Source: Paraburkholderia ultramafica
Lineage (GTDB): Bacteria > Pseudomonadota > Gammaproteobacteria > Burkholderiales > Burkholderiaceae
Assembly: GCF_902859915.1 (NCBI RefSeq)
Contig: NZ_CADIKK010000002.1
Span: 186,001 to 250,000 of the forward strand
Direction of reading: 5' to 3'
Length of the DNA stretch: 64,000 bases
Positions 1-8,498 of the stretch are shown here, in pieces (the stretch's first letter is position 1; each line of letters starts with the position of its first letter). The notes below the pieces were generated by a model that did not search any database, was not told the origin of the DNA, and saw only the letters and a list, made by a program, of their open reading frames with translations. Position numbers and translations under genes: made by a program.

Positions 1-211
1 TCTCCTGGTCAGGAGGCAAATTCGGCGGTCCCATCTTCAACGACTGTCCCCGTTTTGACGCCTTCAGAAACAGCCCGCGATACCGCAGGTTGAAGAACAG
101 CGAGCCGCCTTGCCGACCGGTAAGCGGCACGCCGTGATTCTCCTGGACCGCTGCTTCCAGCATGTCGATCCAGTCCTCGATAAACGCGCCGGCGCCATTG
201 CGAAGATGTAA
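1..211 (-). pseudogene. 3' part of an unrecognised gene, probably a remnant, cut by the window edge
   Basis: Reading leftward from about 211 to the window edge there is one open frame with protein-like composition, containing 'FIEDWIDMLEAAVQENHG' and 'GGSLFFNLRYRGLFLKA'. In the same frame a TGA lies at 220-218. Beyond it the frame stays open to about 634 but loses protein-like character, and no start with a ribosome site is evident. I read it as the tail of a decayed gene. I do not recognise the family, and the true 3' end lies outside the window. Confidence 0.3.
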
Positions 212-220
212 TTGGACTCA

Positions 221-700
221 TTGGTTTCGCTTGTCGTCGAAGCTCGCGCTGGACGCCTGCACAGCCTGACTCGCAGCTTTCAACTCAACATCGCGCTCGT
301 GCACCAGGTCGGCATCGTGTATGAACGCATGATGCCTGTCGGAGCGTTGATGATCGACAAGGGCTCCGCCGTCGGCGCACTTGCTCCGACGTGACACATA
401 TCGGTCACCCCTACCAAAGAAGATCTCGAGTTTGCCGGCCGATGGAAATTTTCCTTTACGATTGCTGGCCGATCGCCGGACATCGTAATGTCTATCGCCG
501 GTGCGAAAGTACCGGTGACAGTCGTCGACTGAACCCGTTTTTTCCGTCTGTACATCCGTGCATGTCCGTACGCCACTGCTAGCGAAGCACATCACGAATA
601 ACAAGTAAGCTTTATAGAAGGAAGAATCAATCAACTCAGATACCTGATCAGAAGTAGAACGGTCTGAAAGACCGAGTTTGGGTCAGACTTCCCGCGCTAT
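221..700. other. Stretch without a supported gene
   Basis: Several overlapping frames are open here on both strands but none has a ribosome site, a recognisable domain or consistent protein-like composition. Base composition is less GC-rich than the neighbours towards 580-700, where the promoter of the phospholipase gene must lie. I see no clear hairpin or repeat. Confidence 0.4.
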
Positions 701-717
701 TCGCTTAGGAGTTCATT

Positions 718-2121
718 GTGATCAATCTTCCGGGACTTTCACTCTATCGTCGCCGTCGACACGATCTCGAACCCCTGCTACGGCAACCCTGTACACGCAC
801 GCTGGCAACGCGGACAGCCGTCGAACCGGACCGTCCACCAAAGCGCGATGGAAACGGCGTGTCATACCGGATGGCAATGGCGGGTCTGTCCGTCGCATTG
901 ACGTTTCCGTGCGCGGCCAGCGCCGCAGTTTCCATACTGCAGCCACCACGCGAAGCGACGACACAACAACCGCTCGAAGTCACGCTGATGTATAGCGGCG
1001 ACCAGCCGATGCCCGAGGACTTCAAGATACCGCCGCAGTTGACGGTCACGCTGACGAATGGCGACTTCCCGCCGAGGCAGGTTGTCCTGACGCGCGAACC
1101 GGGCGCACCGGACCATCTCACGCTGCCCGCGACGCAATTCCGCAAGATACGCTTCTCCGCTGCCTGGCCTGACTGGGCACGAGGCTTCGTGAAGATCGAC
1201 GTGGTGGGTCTTGACGTCTCTCCAGTGATCGTCGCACTGACGCGAACTGGACGTGGCACAGCGGAGGCGGCGGCTGGACCGTCCGCCGCCACGACGCCAA
1301 CCGGCCAGGCAGCGCAAACGGATCAGTCCGTCGCGCAAGCCTCCGCACAACCGGGATCTCCCACGCCGGGCAACCGGCCGCTTCCAGGCATGGACAGCAT
1401 GTTGTTGAGCCGCTTCTCGACTTTCGAGCCGATCTATTTCGCGGACGGTTCGAACGGCAACAATATGGCGAGGTTCCAGTTCAGCCTGAAGTTCAGGATC
1501 AAGATTCCTGATGATCCACGTTCGCGAGGCTTGTTCGACAACCTGTATTTCGCGTACACACAGACGTCACTGTGGGACATCCGCGAGCACCAGTCGCCAT
1601 TTCACGATACCGCCTATCAGCCGCAAGTGTTCTACTCGATTCCGAACACAGGATGGGCTAGTCCCATCTTCAAACAGATGTCGGCAATGGCCGGCCTCGG
1701 ACACGAATCCAATGGCCGGGATGGCGACGAATCACGCAGCATCGATATCGTCTTCGTGCGTCCCACCTGGGAAATCGGCGACACGCAGTCGAATCATCTG
1801 ACGGTCTCGCCGAAGGTCTACTACTACATCCCCTCCCGCAAGGAAGATAACCCGGATATCGCGGACTACCGCGGCTACGTCGATCTGCTCATCAAGTACG
1901 GCAGCCCCAATAGCTGGGAGCTCGCAACGACACTACGCAAGGGCACGAAAAGCTGGTATGGCAGCATCGACACGCAACTGACCTATCCGCTCGCCAGGAT
2001 CTTTGGCGATGCATGGGGCGGCTATCTCTGGCTCGGTTACTTCAACGGCTACGGCGAAACCATTCTCGACTACAACAAGAAGCACTGGATCGCCCGCATT
2101 GGCTTGAGCCTCGCGCGCTGA
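718..2121 (+). CDS. pldA: Outer-membrane phospholipase A (PldA/OMPLA family)
   Basis: OMPLA enzymes hydrolyse phospholipid acyl esters in the outer-membrane outer leaflet as Ca2+-dependent dimers. The family signature is at residues 329-343, HESNG followed by SRSID. By the E. coli enzyme (His142, Ser144, Asn156) the catalytic His and Ser are H329 and S331. The third triad position is Asp343 rather than Asn. The GTG start at 718 is chosen because an AGGAG lies at 707-711, which gives 467 residues. A hydrophobic stretch ending in AASA (about residues 53-68) looks like the real export signal, so either about 50 extra residues precede it or ATG 871 is used. Between signal and barrel is a roughly 150-residue region with an Ala/Thr/Gln-rich linker, longer than in E. 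coli PldA. Monocistronic. Confidence 0.85.
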   Translation: MINLPGLSLYRRRRHDLEPLLRQPCTRTLATRTAVEPDRPPKRDGNGVSYRMAMAGLSVALTFPCAASAAVSILQPPREATTQQPLEVTLMYSGDQPMPEDFKIPPQLTVTLTNGDFPPRQVVLTREPGAPDHLTLPATQFRKIRFSAAWPDWARGFVKIDVVGLDVSPVIVALTRTGRGTAEAAAGPSAATTPTGQAAQTDQSVAQASAQPGSPTPGNRPLPGMDSMLLSRFSTFEPIYFADGSNGNNMARFQFSLKFRIKIPDDPRSRGLFDNLYFAYTQTSLWDIREHQSPFHDTAYQPQVFYSIPNTGWASPIFKQMSAMAGLGHESNGRDGDESRSIDIVFVRPTWEIGDTQSNHLTVSPKVYYYIPSRKEDNPDIADYRGYVDLLIKYGSPNSWELATTLRKGTKSWYGSIDTQLTYPLARIFGDAWGGYLWLGYFNGYGETILDYNKKHWIARIGLSLAR

Positions 2122-2390
2122 ACCTCATGGCCATCACGACGAGCGTGCCGCGTCTACTGATCTGGCGGCAGCGGCGGCGACCGGCTTGATGCAGTTCATC
2201 GAGCGGGTTCACCCGCTTCACGCTCGCTACCTTCTGAACGGGCCCGTTCGGTAGGATGCGGTTTGGCCGCGTGCCACTTGCACTACCTAAGGCAATCGTC
2301 GGAAAAACACACGGCATGTTGTCAGTCCTCGCGCAACGAACTGCTCGGCAGCCGCGCACGGTATTCACTTGCGCCGAGCCCGCCAATGCT
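2122..2390. other. Intergenic stretch
   Basis: Lies between the 3' ends of pldA and a small minus-strand gene. Overlapping frames exist but none has a start signal or recognisable content. No strong terminator with a T-run is visible. Confidence 0.4.
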
Positions 2391-2645
2391 TTATTCGACG
2401 ACACCGATCAGATTTTCGATGTCATTCTTGATACGCATTTGTGCTTCCCGCACAGCGGCATCGCGCGTATTGGCGACGAGCGGGAGCATTAACCCTGAAC
2501 CCTTGAATTCGGCTTCGAAATGCACCCATGCTGCGTACGAGCAGACGCCCGAAGCTTTTTGCACGAGATTGACCGTTACGTCGTATGTGCGTCGCTTACC
2601 GTGTTGGCGGGTGTATTGAAAACGGCTTAACACTGGCTTGTACAT
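2391..2645 (-). CDS. Small conserved-type hypothetical protein (84 aa)
   Basis: An AAAGGAG ribosome site stands 5 bases before the ATG, which makes this a convincing gene. The product is soluble, with no signal peptide or membrane segment. It has a central beta-rich half (about residues 20-60) and a C-terminal amphipathic helix ending in DIENLIGVVE, the size and layout of short hypothetical proteins common in Burkholderia. No function is assigned. A second small gene of similar layout lies 112 bases upstream on the same strand, so the two may be cotranscribed. Confidence 0.6.
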   Translation of the reverse strand: MYKPVLSRFQYTRQHGKRRTYDVTVNLVQKASGVCSYAAWVHFEAEFKGSGLMLPLVANTRDAAVREAQMRIKNDIENLIGVVE

Positions 2646-2757
2646 GACGTCTCCTTTGCTGACTGTTTCTCTTTGGCCTACTGCCCCGGAATCCAGTTTG
2701 TTTTGCAGACAGTCGTCAACTGTCTCAGCAACGTTCGCCGACTGTCACGGCGAGTCG

Positions 2758-3009
2758 TTAGCTTTTTGCAGCTTCGTCCACGGTGGGCGATTTGCCGAAT
2801 GGGCGGCGAGGCATCGGTGCGCCATCGACAAAAGCACTCGCACAACGCACGGCAAACTCGTATGCACAGGCGGGGCTTGCGAACTGACCAAGATCACCCA
2901 GTGAGATGGATTCGCCGTCTTCCTTCAGAATGCAGGCGCGGGCTACGAACGTGTGGCCGTACCTTACGCTCGAGGCCTGAATTGCTGCGCCACGGTGAAA
3001 TAGAACCAT
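2758..3009 (-). CDS. Small hypothetical protein (83 aa)
   Basis: The start is placed at 3009 because GGAAGG lies 6 bases upstream of that ATG. A longer in-frame reading to 3207 has no ribosome site and non-protein-like composition. The product has a beta-rich middle ('GHTFVARACILKEDGES'), a helix ('ACAYEFAVRCASAFVDG') and a Pro/Arg-rich tail. This resembles the general build of small Burkholderia hypothetical proteins that combine a short sheet with one helix. No function is proposed. It is probably expressed with the downstream 84-residue gene. Confidence 0.55.
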   Translation of the reverse strand: MVLFHRGAAIQASSVRYGHTFVARACILKEDGESISLGDLGQFASPACAYEFAVRCASAFVDGAPMPRRPFGKSPTVDEAAKS

Positions 3010-3267
3010 TGCGTGCCTTCCGATCGCAGTTGAAAGAAAGGTCATTGTAATATTGTCAAATCCGCATGGGGTGACTGTTACCTTTTCACATGAGGCGCTT
3101 AAGTACGACGGGAAATGAAGCGGAGATTGTCGATATCGGCAGCGGGCAGTCACACCCGCGACACCTGTAAGGCCCGGCAATTGCATCTCCGTCCATGTCG
3201 CATTCAACGCGCCGGCTATGTTCTTCTCGACGAATTGACTACCGCGCGCAGCCTGGCTGAAACAAAC

Positions 3268-3304
3268 AAAAACGCCGCCAGGCGCGAGGCGCGGCGGCGT
3301 TTTT
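3268..3304. terminator. Bidirectional rho-independent terminator
   Basis: A perfect 12-bp inverted repeat (AAAAACGCCGCC at 3268-3279 against GGCGGCGTTTTT at 3293-3304) with a 13-base GC-rich loop, ending in T on one strand and A on the other. It ends the minus-strand TonB-receptor remnant. Confidence 0.85.
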
Positions 3305-3349
3305 CATCATGTTTCGAAATCGCCCCGAAAGGCGACCCGCTTCCAACGA

Positions 3350-4186
3350 TCAGAAGTCCGTGGTCATCAACATCAGGAACGTGCGCGGTGCGCCTTGCGT
3401 CAGATAACCGCCGGTCGTTGAAGCCCAGTACGATTTGTTCGCGACGTTCAGCACGCTGGCGCGGAACGTCGTCGGCCTGCCGAACAGCACGGCTGCGTAG
3501 CGCCCGCCGAGGTCGACCGTATCCCACGTCGGGATCGACAGCGTGTTGGTCGTGTTCAGATACTGCGGGCCGGTGTGCGTCCAGCGAGCGGTCAGCGTCA
3601 GGCCGTTGACCATCGGCACGTCGTACTCGGCGCCCAGGTTGAAGATGAAACTCGGCACGCCGATCGGCCGTTTGCCGTCCGTCGCGGCGCTGGCGGTGTC
3701 GAGTTGTGTGGCGTTGATATTCGTTGCACCGGCGATCACGCGGACGCCCTTGTACGGCTCGCCGAACACGGAGGCTTCGATGCCGCGATGACGCTGCGTG
3801 CCGTCCGCAACGAAAATGTTCTGGCTATTCGTGAAGGTTTCCGGCTTCTCGATCTGGAACGCGGCCAGCGACGCGCCGTATGTGGTTCGCGAAGAACGCC
3901 ACGTTCTGCCACGGCCTGACGACGAGGCCGAACAGCGGCGTCATCAGCGATTGGTTGTAGGCCTGGGTCTGCTTGCCCGTGTAGTCGAACGTATTCGCGA
4001 GAATCGACTGATGGCGCGCGCCGATCGTGAACAGCACGCGATCGTTCAGGAAGCCTAACGTGTCGGACACGGAGACGCTGCGCATCAACGTGAGCGCCGT
4101 GGTTTGCGGATCGGCCAGATTGCCGCCCGAATAGAGCGTCGGCGACGACGGCACCTGCGGCGTGTTGTACAGATCGGGATGACGAT
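3350..4186 (-). pseudogene. Decayed TonB-dependent siderophore receptor
   Basis: Two pieces of one receptor barrel are in different frames. From about 4186 to 3890 the frame reads 'HPDLYNTPQVPSSPTLYSGG' through 'NVAFFANHI'. From about 3885 to 3350 another frame continues with 'GASLAAFQIEKPETFTNSQN' to a C-terminal Phe after MLMTTD, the outer-membrane targeting end of the family. At the junction some twenty or more residues normal for the family are missing, so there is an internal deletion with a frameshift. The plug domain and the first half of the barrel are absent, and an in-frame TGA borders the 5' side. The terminator at 3268-3304 is retained. Not expected to make a working receptor. Confidence 0.85.
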
Positions 4187-4525
4187 CACGTCAAAGAAGC
4201 CGGCAAAGCATGTCACAATTTCGACGGCTATTGTCAAAAAGGCACGGCGCCGTCCGCGTTGCTCGCGCTGATGCGAAAGCTTTGGCGCGAATAGTGCGGA
4301 TTGCGCGAATTGCGTCACTCGAGCGGATTGCGTGGATTGAGTCGGCGTTCGACTCGCCGGCCGTTTTTCGCCGAACCGGCCTGAACCGGACAGAGGCAAA
4401 CAGACGCAGATCAAACCGGATCAGACAGGACGGCCAGCGACTGCGCCGTGCGGTTTGCGGGCGGGACAGGCCACGCCAGCACTCCTCAGCCGAACGGCAA
4501 CTTCCGGCCAACCCCTAGCCGCCCC
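4187..4525. other. Intergenic stretch with simple-sequence character
   Basis: This lies between the receptor remnant and the ArsR gene. From about 4280 to 4350 it is rich in loosely repeated GCGGATTGCG/GCGAATTGCG units. No frame has a convincing start, so I see no gene. Confidence 0.4.
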
Positions 4526-4855
4526 TCAAACCGGCTCGCCCACCACCGGTTCCGCGACGATCTGCCTGACAATCGCCTCCATCAAGCCCGGAAAACGGGC
4601 GTCCAGTTCCGCGCGCCGCAGCGAATTCTGATGTACGGTGCCGGCCACGCGCGTGCGCACCAGCCCCGCCTCGCGCAGGATCCGGAAGTGATGGGACACG
4701 CTCGACTTGGGACGGCCGCCGTCGAGTTCGCCGCAGGTGGCCTCATCGACCGATGACAGCCGCCGGACGATTTCGAGGCGAACCGGGTCGCTCAGAGCAT
4801 GGAACAGCCGTCCGAGCGTGAAGTCCTCGGCGGCCGGATGGGTATAGGTGCGCAT
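4526..4855 (-). CDS. ArsR-family winged-helix repressor
   Basis: A 109-residue protein with the ArsR layout: a helix with 'LSDPVRLEIVRRL', the recognition helix region 'KSSVSHHFRILREAGLVRTR', and a wing near residues 65-75. The metal-sensing CxC motif of ArsR/SmtB metal sensors is absent. It is therefore more likely one of the non-metal ArsR regulators that respond to organic or redox signals. It is divergent from the flavin reductase gene starting at 4943, and the 87 bases between them should hold both promoters and the operator. Regulation of that reductase is inferred from this arrangement. Confidence 0.85.
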   Translation of the reverse strand: MRTYTHPAAEDFTLGRLFHALSDPVRLEIVRRLSSVDEATCGELDGGRPKSSVSHHFRILREAGLVRTRVAGTVHQNSLRRAELDARFPGLMEAIVRQIVAEPVVGEPV

Positions 4856-4942
4856 TGTGCAAGTGATAAAGGTTTCTGCGATACTCGGTCATTCGATGTT
4901 TATCGAACTACCGTACAAGCCTATCCACAGGAGTTTAGCCTG

Positions 4943-6040
4943 ATGTCCGCATTGTTTCAGCCCTACAAGCTCAAGGACGTATCCTTGCGCAACCGTATCG
5001 CCATTCCGCCGATGTGCCAGTACACCGCCGAAGACGGTCTGATCAACGATTGGCACCGCGTGCACCTGGCCGGTCTCGCGCGCGGCGGCGCGGGGCTGGT
5101 GATCGTCGAGGCGACGGCCGTGTCGCCGGAAGGCCGTATCACGCCGGGCTGCGCCGGCATCTGGAATGACGAGCAGGCCCAGGCTTTCGCGCCGGTGGTG
5201 GCGTCGATCAAGGCGGCCGGCTCGGTGCCGGGTATCCAGATCGGTCACGCGGGGCGCAAGGCCAGTGCCAACCGTCCGTGGGAGGGCGACGATCACATCG
5301 CCGCCGACGACAGCCGCGGCTGGCAGACCATTGCGCCGTCGGCGATCGCGTTCGGCGCGCATCTGCCGAAAGTGCCGACAGCCATGACGCTCGATGACAT
5401 CGCGCGGGTTCGCGAAGACTTCGTCGCCGCCGCGAAGCGCGCGCGCGACGCGGGCTTCGAATGGCTCGAATTGCACTTCGCGCACGGCTATCTCGGCCAG
5501 AGCTTCTTCTCGACGCATTCGAATCAACGCGACGACGCCTATGGCGGCAGCCTGGAAAACCGCAGCCGCTTCCTGCTGGAAACGCTGGCCGCGGTGCGCA
5601 AGGTATGGCCCGAGCATCTGCCGTTGACCGCGCGTTTCGGCGTGATCGAGTACGACGGCCGCGACGAGGAAACCCTCGCGGAATCGATCGAACTCGCGAA
5701 AAATTTCAAGCGCGAAGGGCTGGACATGCTGAGCGTCAGCGTGGGCTTCTCCACGCCGAAAGCGGCGATTCCGTGGGCGCCGGCGTTCCTCGCGCCGATC
5801 GCCGAGCGGGTGCGTCGCGAGGCCGGCATTCCGGTTTCGTCGGCGTGGGGGATCGATACGCCGGAGCTGGCGGACCGTTCGGTGAAGAACCAGCAGCTCG
5901 ATCTGGTGATGGTCGGTCGCGCGCATCTGGCCGACCCGCACTGGCCGTACCACGCGGCGCGCAAGCTCGGCATCGAGCGCGCGTCGTGGACGTTGCCCGC
6001 GCCTTACGCGCATTGGCTCGAACGCTACGCGGTCGCGTAA
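4943..6040 (+). CDS. Old-yellow-enzyme family NADH:flavin oxidoreductase (YqjM-like)
   Basis: An FMN-dependent ene-reductase of about 365 residues, probably cytosolic. It starts at ATG 4943, with AGGAG at 4928-4932; a longer frame exists upstream but lacks OYE similarity. The N-terminus has 'NRIAIPPMCQYTAEDG', including the Cys that tunes FMN in YqjM-type enzymes. The substrate-binding His pair sits in 'LHFAHGYL', followed by the subfamily's 'YGGSLENRSRFLLE' segment. The C-terminal phosphate-binding region includes 'DLVMVGRAHLADP'. Family members reduce the C=C bond of unsaturated carbonyls, nitro compounds or nitrate esters. The natural substrate is unknown. The divergent ArsR gene is its likely repressor. 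Confidence 0.9.
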   Translation: MSALFQPYKLKDVSLRNRIAIPPMCQYTAEDGLINDWHRVHLAGLARGGAGLVIVEATAVSPEGRITPGCAGIWNDEQAQAFAPVVASIKAAGSVPGIQIGHAGRKASANRPWEGDDHIAADDSRGWQTIAPSAIAFGAHLPKVPTAMTLDDIARVREDFVAAAKRARDAGFEWLELHFAHGYLGQSFFSTHSNQRDDAYGGSLENRSRFLLETLAAVRKVWPEHLPLTARFGVIEYDGRDEETLAESIELAKNFKREGLDMLSVSVGFSTPKAAIPWAPAFLAPIAERVRREAGIPVSSAWGIDTPELADRSVKNQQLDLVMVGRAHLADPHWPYHAARKLGIERASWTLPAPYAHWLERYAVA

Positions 6041-6134
6041 ACGCGTTGGCATCGGACTGAAATCAGTTGTACCGATATGTGCTGTTGGCCCGCGATGCGG
6101 TGTGGCTGCGCATTACGAACGCATGAACAAAAAC

Positions 6135-6180
6135 GCGCGGCAGTGTGGAGTTCCGCTCCACACTGCCGCGCAGTTTTTTT
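6135..6180. terminator. Strong bidirectional terminator
   Basis: A perfect 16-bp stem (6135-6150 against 6156-6171) with the 5-base loop TTCCG. It is followed by seven T on the plus strand, and on the minus strand by a T-run after the stem. It ends both the flavin reductase gene and the convergent lipoprotein gene. Confidence 0.95.
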
Positions 6181-6212
6181 ACCCGCTCGCCATGCGATCC
6201 AATTGCGGGCGA

Positions 6213-6980
6213 TCAGCCCTTCGTATGTTCCGTCGACAACCATCCGCCGTCGACGCCAATCTGCGCAATCTGTTTCGCCACCGCATCGGCGAGGCGCTTC
6301 GCGTCCGCTGAGACACCGGCCCGTTTGGTTTCGGATACCGCGTGCAAGCCGCCGCCCACGGCCGCCATGGTCGCGATGCTGCCGGCGGCCGCGCCCACGC
6401 CCGCGGTTTCGACCATGCCAGGCGCCTTGCCGCTGTCCGCGTCGGCGTTGAAGCTTTGCACCAGACGCGGCGTGCCGCCCGCGGGTTTGTACAGAATCTG
6501 CACCGAGCTGTTTACCTCGCTCTTGCCCGCGCCGAGGCCGATCAGCGTGCGGCGGCGGCGACTGCCCGAGTCGATCGTATCGAAGCAGCCTTGCACGAGC
6601 AGCACGTTCTGATCGGCGGGCGCGGGGCCATCCGAGCGAGTCGCGTGCAGACCCAGCATTTGCAGTTGATGGACGATTTCGTTCGCCACCTGCTCGCGTA
6701 CTTCGTCTGCATCGGTGACCTGTTTTTGTGCCGCGGATGAACCGCCGAGGTGCGTTTTCAGTTTCTGCAACATGCCGCTGTCGAGTTTGACCTGATCGGG
6801 ATTCGCGTCGAAGGTGTACACATAAATGGTGTCCGGCCGCACCTGCGGCTGCGCGCTCGCTTCGCTCGCGTTCCTGATGCTGCCGCCTGCGCAGCCGCCC
6901 AGCAACGCGCTGCAGCAGACCATTGCCACGCAGACCAAACGGGTGGCGTTCTTCTTGAGGAAATTCACTGAAGTCAACAT
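6213..6980 (-). CDS. DUF4410 lipoprotein
   Basis: A 255-residue exported protein. The start at 6980 is preferred because AGGA lies 5 bases upstream; an ATG two codons earlier overlaps that site. The signal peptide ends in the lipobox ALLGGC with Cys30 as the lipidation site. The mature part matches the DUF4410 layout: 'DTIYVYTFDANPDQVKLDSG', then a helix with 'VANEIVHQLQMLGLHA', then the strand 'QNVLLVQGCFDTID'. A Gly/Ala-rich hydrophobic segment follows ('GVGAAAGSIATMAAVGGG'), then 'AKRLADAVAKQIAQIGV'. The function is not known for the family, which is found at the envelope. It has its own terminator. Confidence 0.8.
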   Translation of the reverse strand: MLTSVNFLKKNATRLVCVAMVCCSALLGGCAGGSIRNASEASAQPQVRPDTIYVYTFDANPDQVKLDSGMLQKLKTHLGGSSAAQKQVTDADEVREQVANEIVHQLQMLGLHATRSDGPAPADQNVLLVQGCFDTIDSGSRRRRTLIGLGAGKSEVNSSVQILYKPAGGTPRLVQSFNADADSGKAPGMVETAGVGAAAGSIATMAAVGGGLHAVSETKRAGVSADAKRLADAVAKQIAQIGVDGGWLSTEHTKG

Positions 6981-7353
6981 GTTCATCCTGTCGTCGGCAC
7001 GCGGTGCCGGTAGGTTCGAACGTATCAGCCGATGATCGGGCAACCGTAGGATCGTTGATCACCGGCGAAACGTATTCGCACGTGAAACACTCTTGATCTC
7101 ATGCGTCCTTGTTTCGTACGCACCGGCAGCGAAACGAAGTATGGGCGAGTCACTTGCCGAACTCCATTCAACAATTATTTCGTGCTATGTCACGCTGAAA
7201 AGCGGTGACGCAGCGATGCTGCCGGCGGCGTTGGCGCGGCGCTAAAACGGAGCGGGACGGGGCGGGAGAGACGGTTCGCGGGCTCAGATCCGCTTCATTC
7301 GCACGTGGCGCGAAGTCGTGAAATGGCGCGAGGTGCGCCGCGAGAATCGCGCA
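6981..7353. other. Intergenic region upstream of the DUF4410 gene
   Basis: It should hold the promoter of the minus-strand lipoprotein gene; the AT-richer part at about 7080-7190 is the likeliest place. I see no gene, repeat or strong hairpin. Confidence 0.4.
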
Positions 7354-7437
7354 TCAGTTCAAGGCGAGCCTGACGATGCAGCACAGGACGAAGACGAGCA
7401 GGGCGGCGGCAACTGCCAGATTCAGCGGGTAGCGCAT
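7354..7437 (-). CDS. Possible 27-residue single-span membrane peptide
   Basis: A short frame from ATG 7437 to TGA 7354 encodes one hydrophobic helix of about 20 residues, 'LAVAAALLVFVLCCIVRLAL', after the positively charged start MRYP. GGTGA lies just upstream as a weak ribosome site. The composition is what a small inner-membrane protein would have, and nothing else occupies this gap. No function can be proposed. Confidence 0.4.
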   Translation of the reverse strand: MRYPLNLAVAAALLVFVLCCIVRLALN

Positions 7438-7691
7438 TCTTCACCAGGCACTAGCGTTTCAGGTGCTCTTATCCTAATCACCTGATGGAAGATGAAAAGT
7501 GGCAGTGAAGCGGCTATGTGGGGAAGCTAACGTAGCGTGCTGGACGAGGGCGCTGTGGGTTGGCGGGAGCGCTTCCAACTGGCGGGGGCGGGTACGAATT
7601 GCTGACATCGGCACCGCGTGACCGCCATCGCACACCCGCACATCACGCCCGCATCGCACGCCGCACGGCACCCCGCCCACCACCCGCCAAG
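7438..7691. other. Intergenic region
   Basis: No supported gene. The sequence is GC-rich and open in several frames by composition only. Confidence 0.35.
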
Positions 7692-8147
7692 TTACTGCGC
7701 CTGACCCGCCGCCGGTATCCCCGGCCCAGCATGCGGCGCCTTATTCGCCGCAGCCAGATCCTCCGACAAACTGGTGCGCAGCGTCGCGATCGCCTGCTCG
7801 GGGTTGGCGGGCTTCAGCTGCTCGCGAGCCAGCGAATCGTAGATGTAGTGCCGCAGCATCGGATCCTGCGTCTTGCTCAACACGTCGTGATACACGGCAA
7901 TGATCTCGCCCGGATGTCCGCTCATCGCATACAGCCGGCGCAACTGCTCCAGATCGTTGATCACCGCAAAACCCGGGCCCCGCGGACCCATCATCGAACC
8001 CATCGCGCCGTGCGGCGCAGGCGGCCCGTCGCCGCGCTGCATTTGCGCGGCCGACGGAGGCGGCGCTGCCTCCTGGGCGAGCGCGGCCGTCGCGGCCACG
8101 GTCAGAATGGCGGTCAGGGCCGCGCCGAAGATTGTTGCTTTTTTCAC
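7692..8147 (-). CDS. Exported hypothetical protein (151 aa)
   Basis: A GTG start at 8147 with GGGAG 7 bases upstream gives a clean signal peptide: KKATIFG, a hydrophobic core, then ALA before QEA. A longer upstream reading is rejected because it would bury this signal. The mature protein begins with a Pro/Ala/Gly/Met-rich segment. A helical domain follows ('INDLEQLRRLYAMSGHPGEI', 'AVYHDVLSKTQDPMLRHY'), then a Pro/Gly/Ala-rich tail. It is probably periplasmic. The helices with regularly placed Arg, Leu and His look loosely like small periplasmic helical proteins, but no family is assigned. Confidence 0.7.
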   Translation of the reverse strand: MKKATIFGAALTAILTVAATAALAQEAAPPPSAAQMQRGDGPPAPHGAMGSMMGPRGPGFAVINDLEQLRRLYAMSGHPGEIIAVYHDVLSKTQDPMLRHYIYDSLAREQLKPANPEQAIATLRTSLSEDLAAANKAPHAGPGIPAAGQAQ

Positions 8148-8498
8148 GATGTCGCTCCCGTCGAGACAATGCCGGCGCCTCGGTGCGTCGGCATATAAGC
8201 AACCGTAGCCGACATGGCGTTTCGTAGGGTTACTGAAGTCGTCGTGTAACTTACCAAACCTTGCATGCAGCGCCGCCGGCGCGCTCGAAGCCGCAAGAAG
8301 GGCGCGGTGCGAGCCAGGGTGAGTCCGCTGGCGCAATGCTTCCGGATAGCGCATGATTGCTCCAATGTGCCGTCCGACCCCAGAACCAGCAAGCCTTTGC
8401 CGGTTGTGCGGCGCACGCCGCCGCCAGTGCCTGCGTCACGCGAAGATGTCGCGGCGCTGCACCGCCGGCGAATATTCAACCGTTAAGGAGGATTTCGC
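8148..8498. other. Divergent promoter region
   Basis: Lies between the exported hypothetical gene (minus) and the phasin gene (plus), so it must contain both promoters. No gene or obvious dyad was found. An AAGGAGG ribosome site ends it just before the phasin start. Confidence 0.4.

Noticed and set aside
218..634. A 138-codon minus-strand frame at the left end as a gene
   Set aside because: No start signal, the composition changes along its length, and it ends at a TGA within what looks like a decayed frame; kept only as part of the remnant note.
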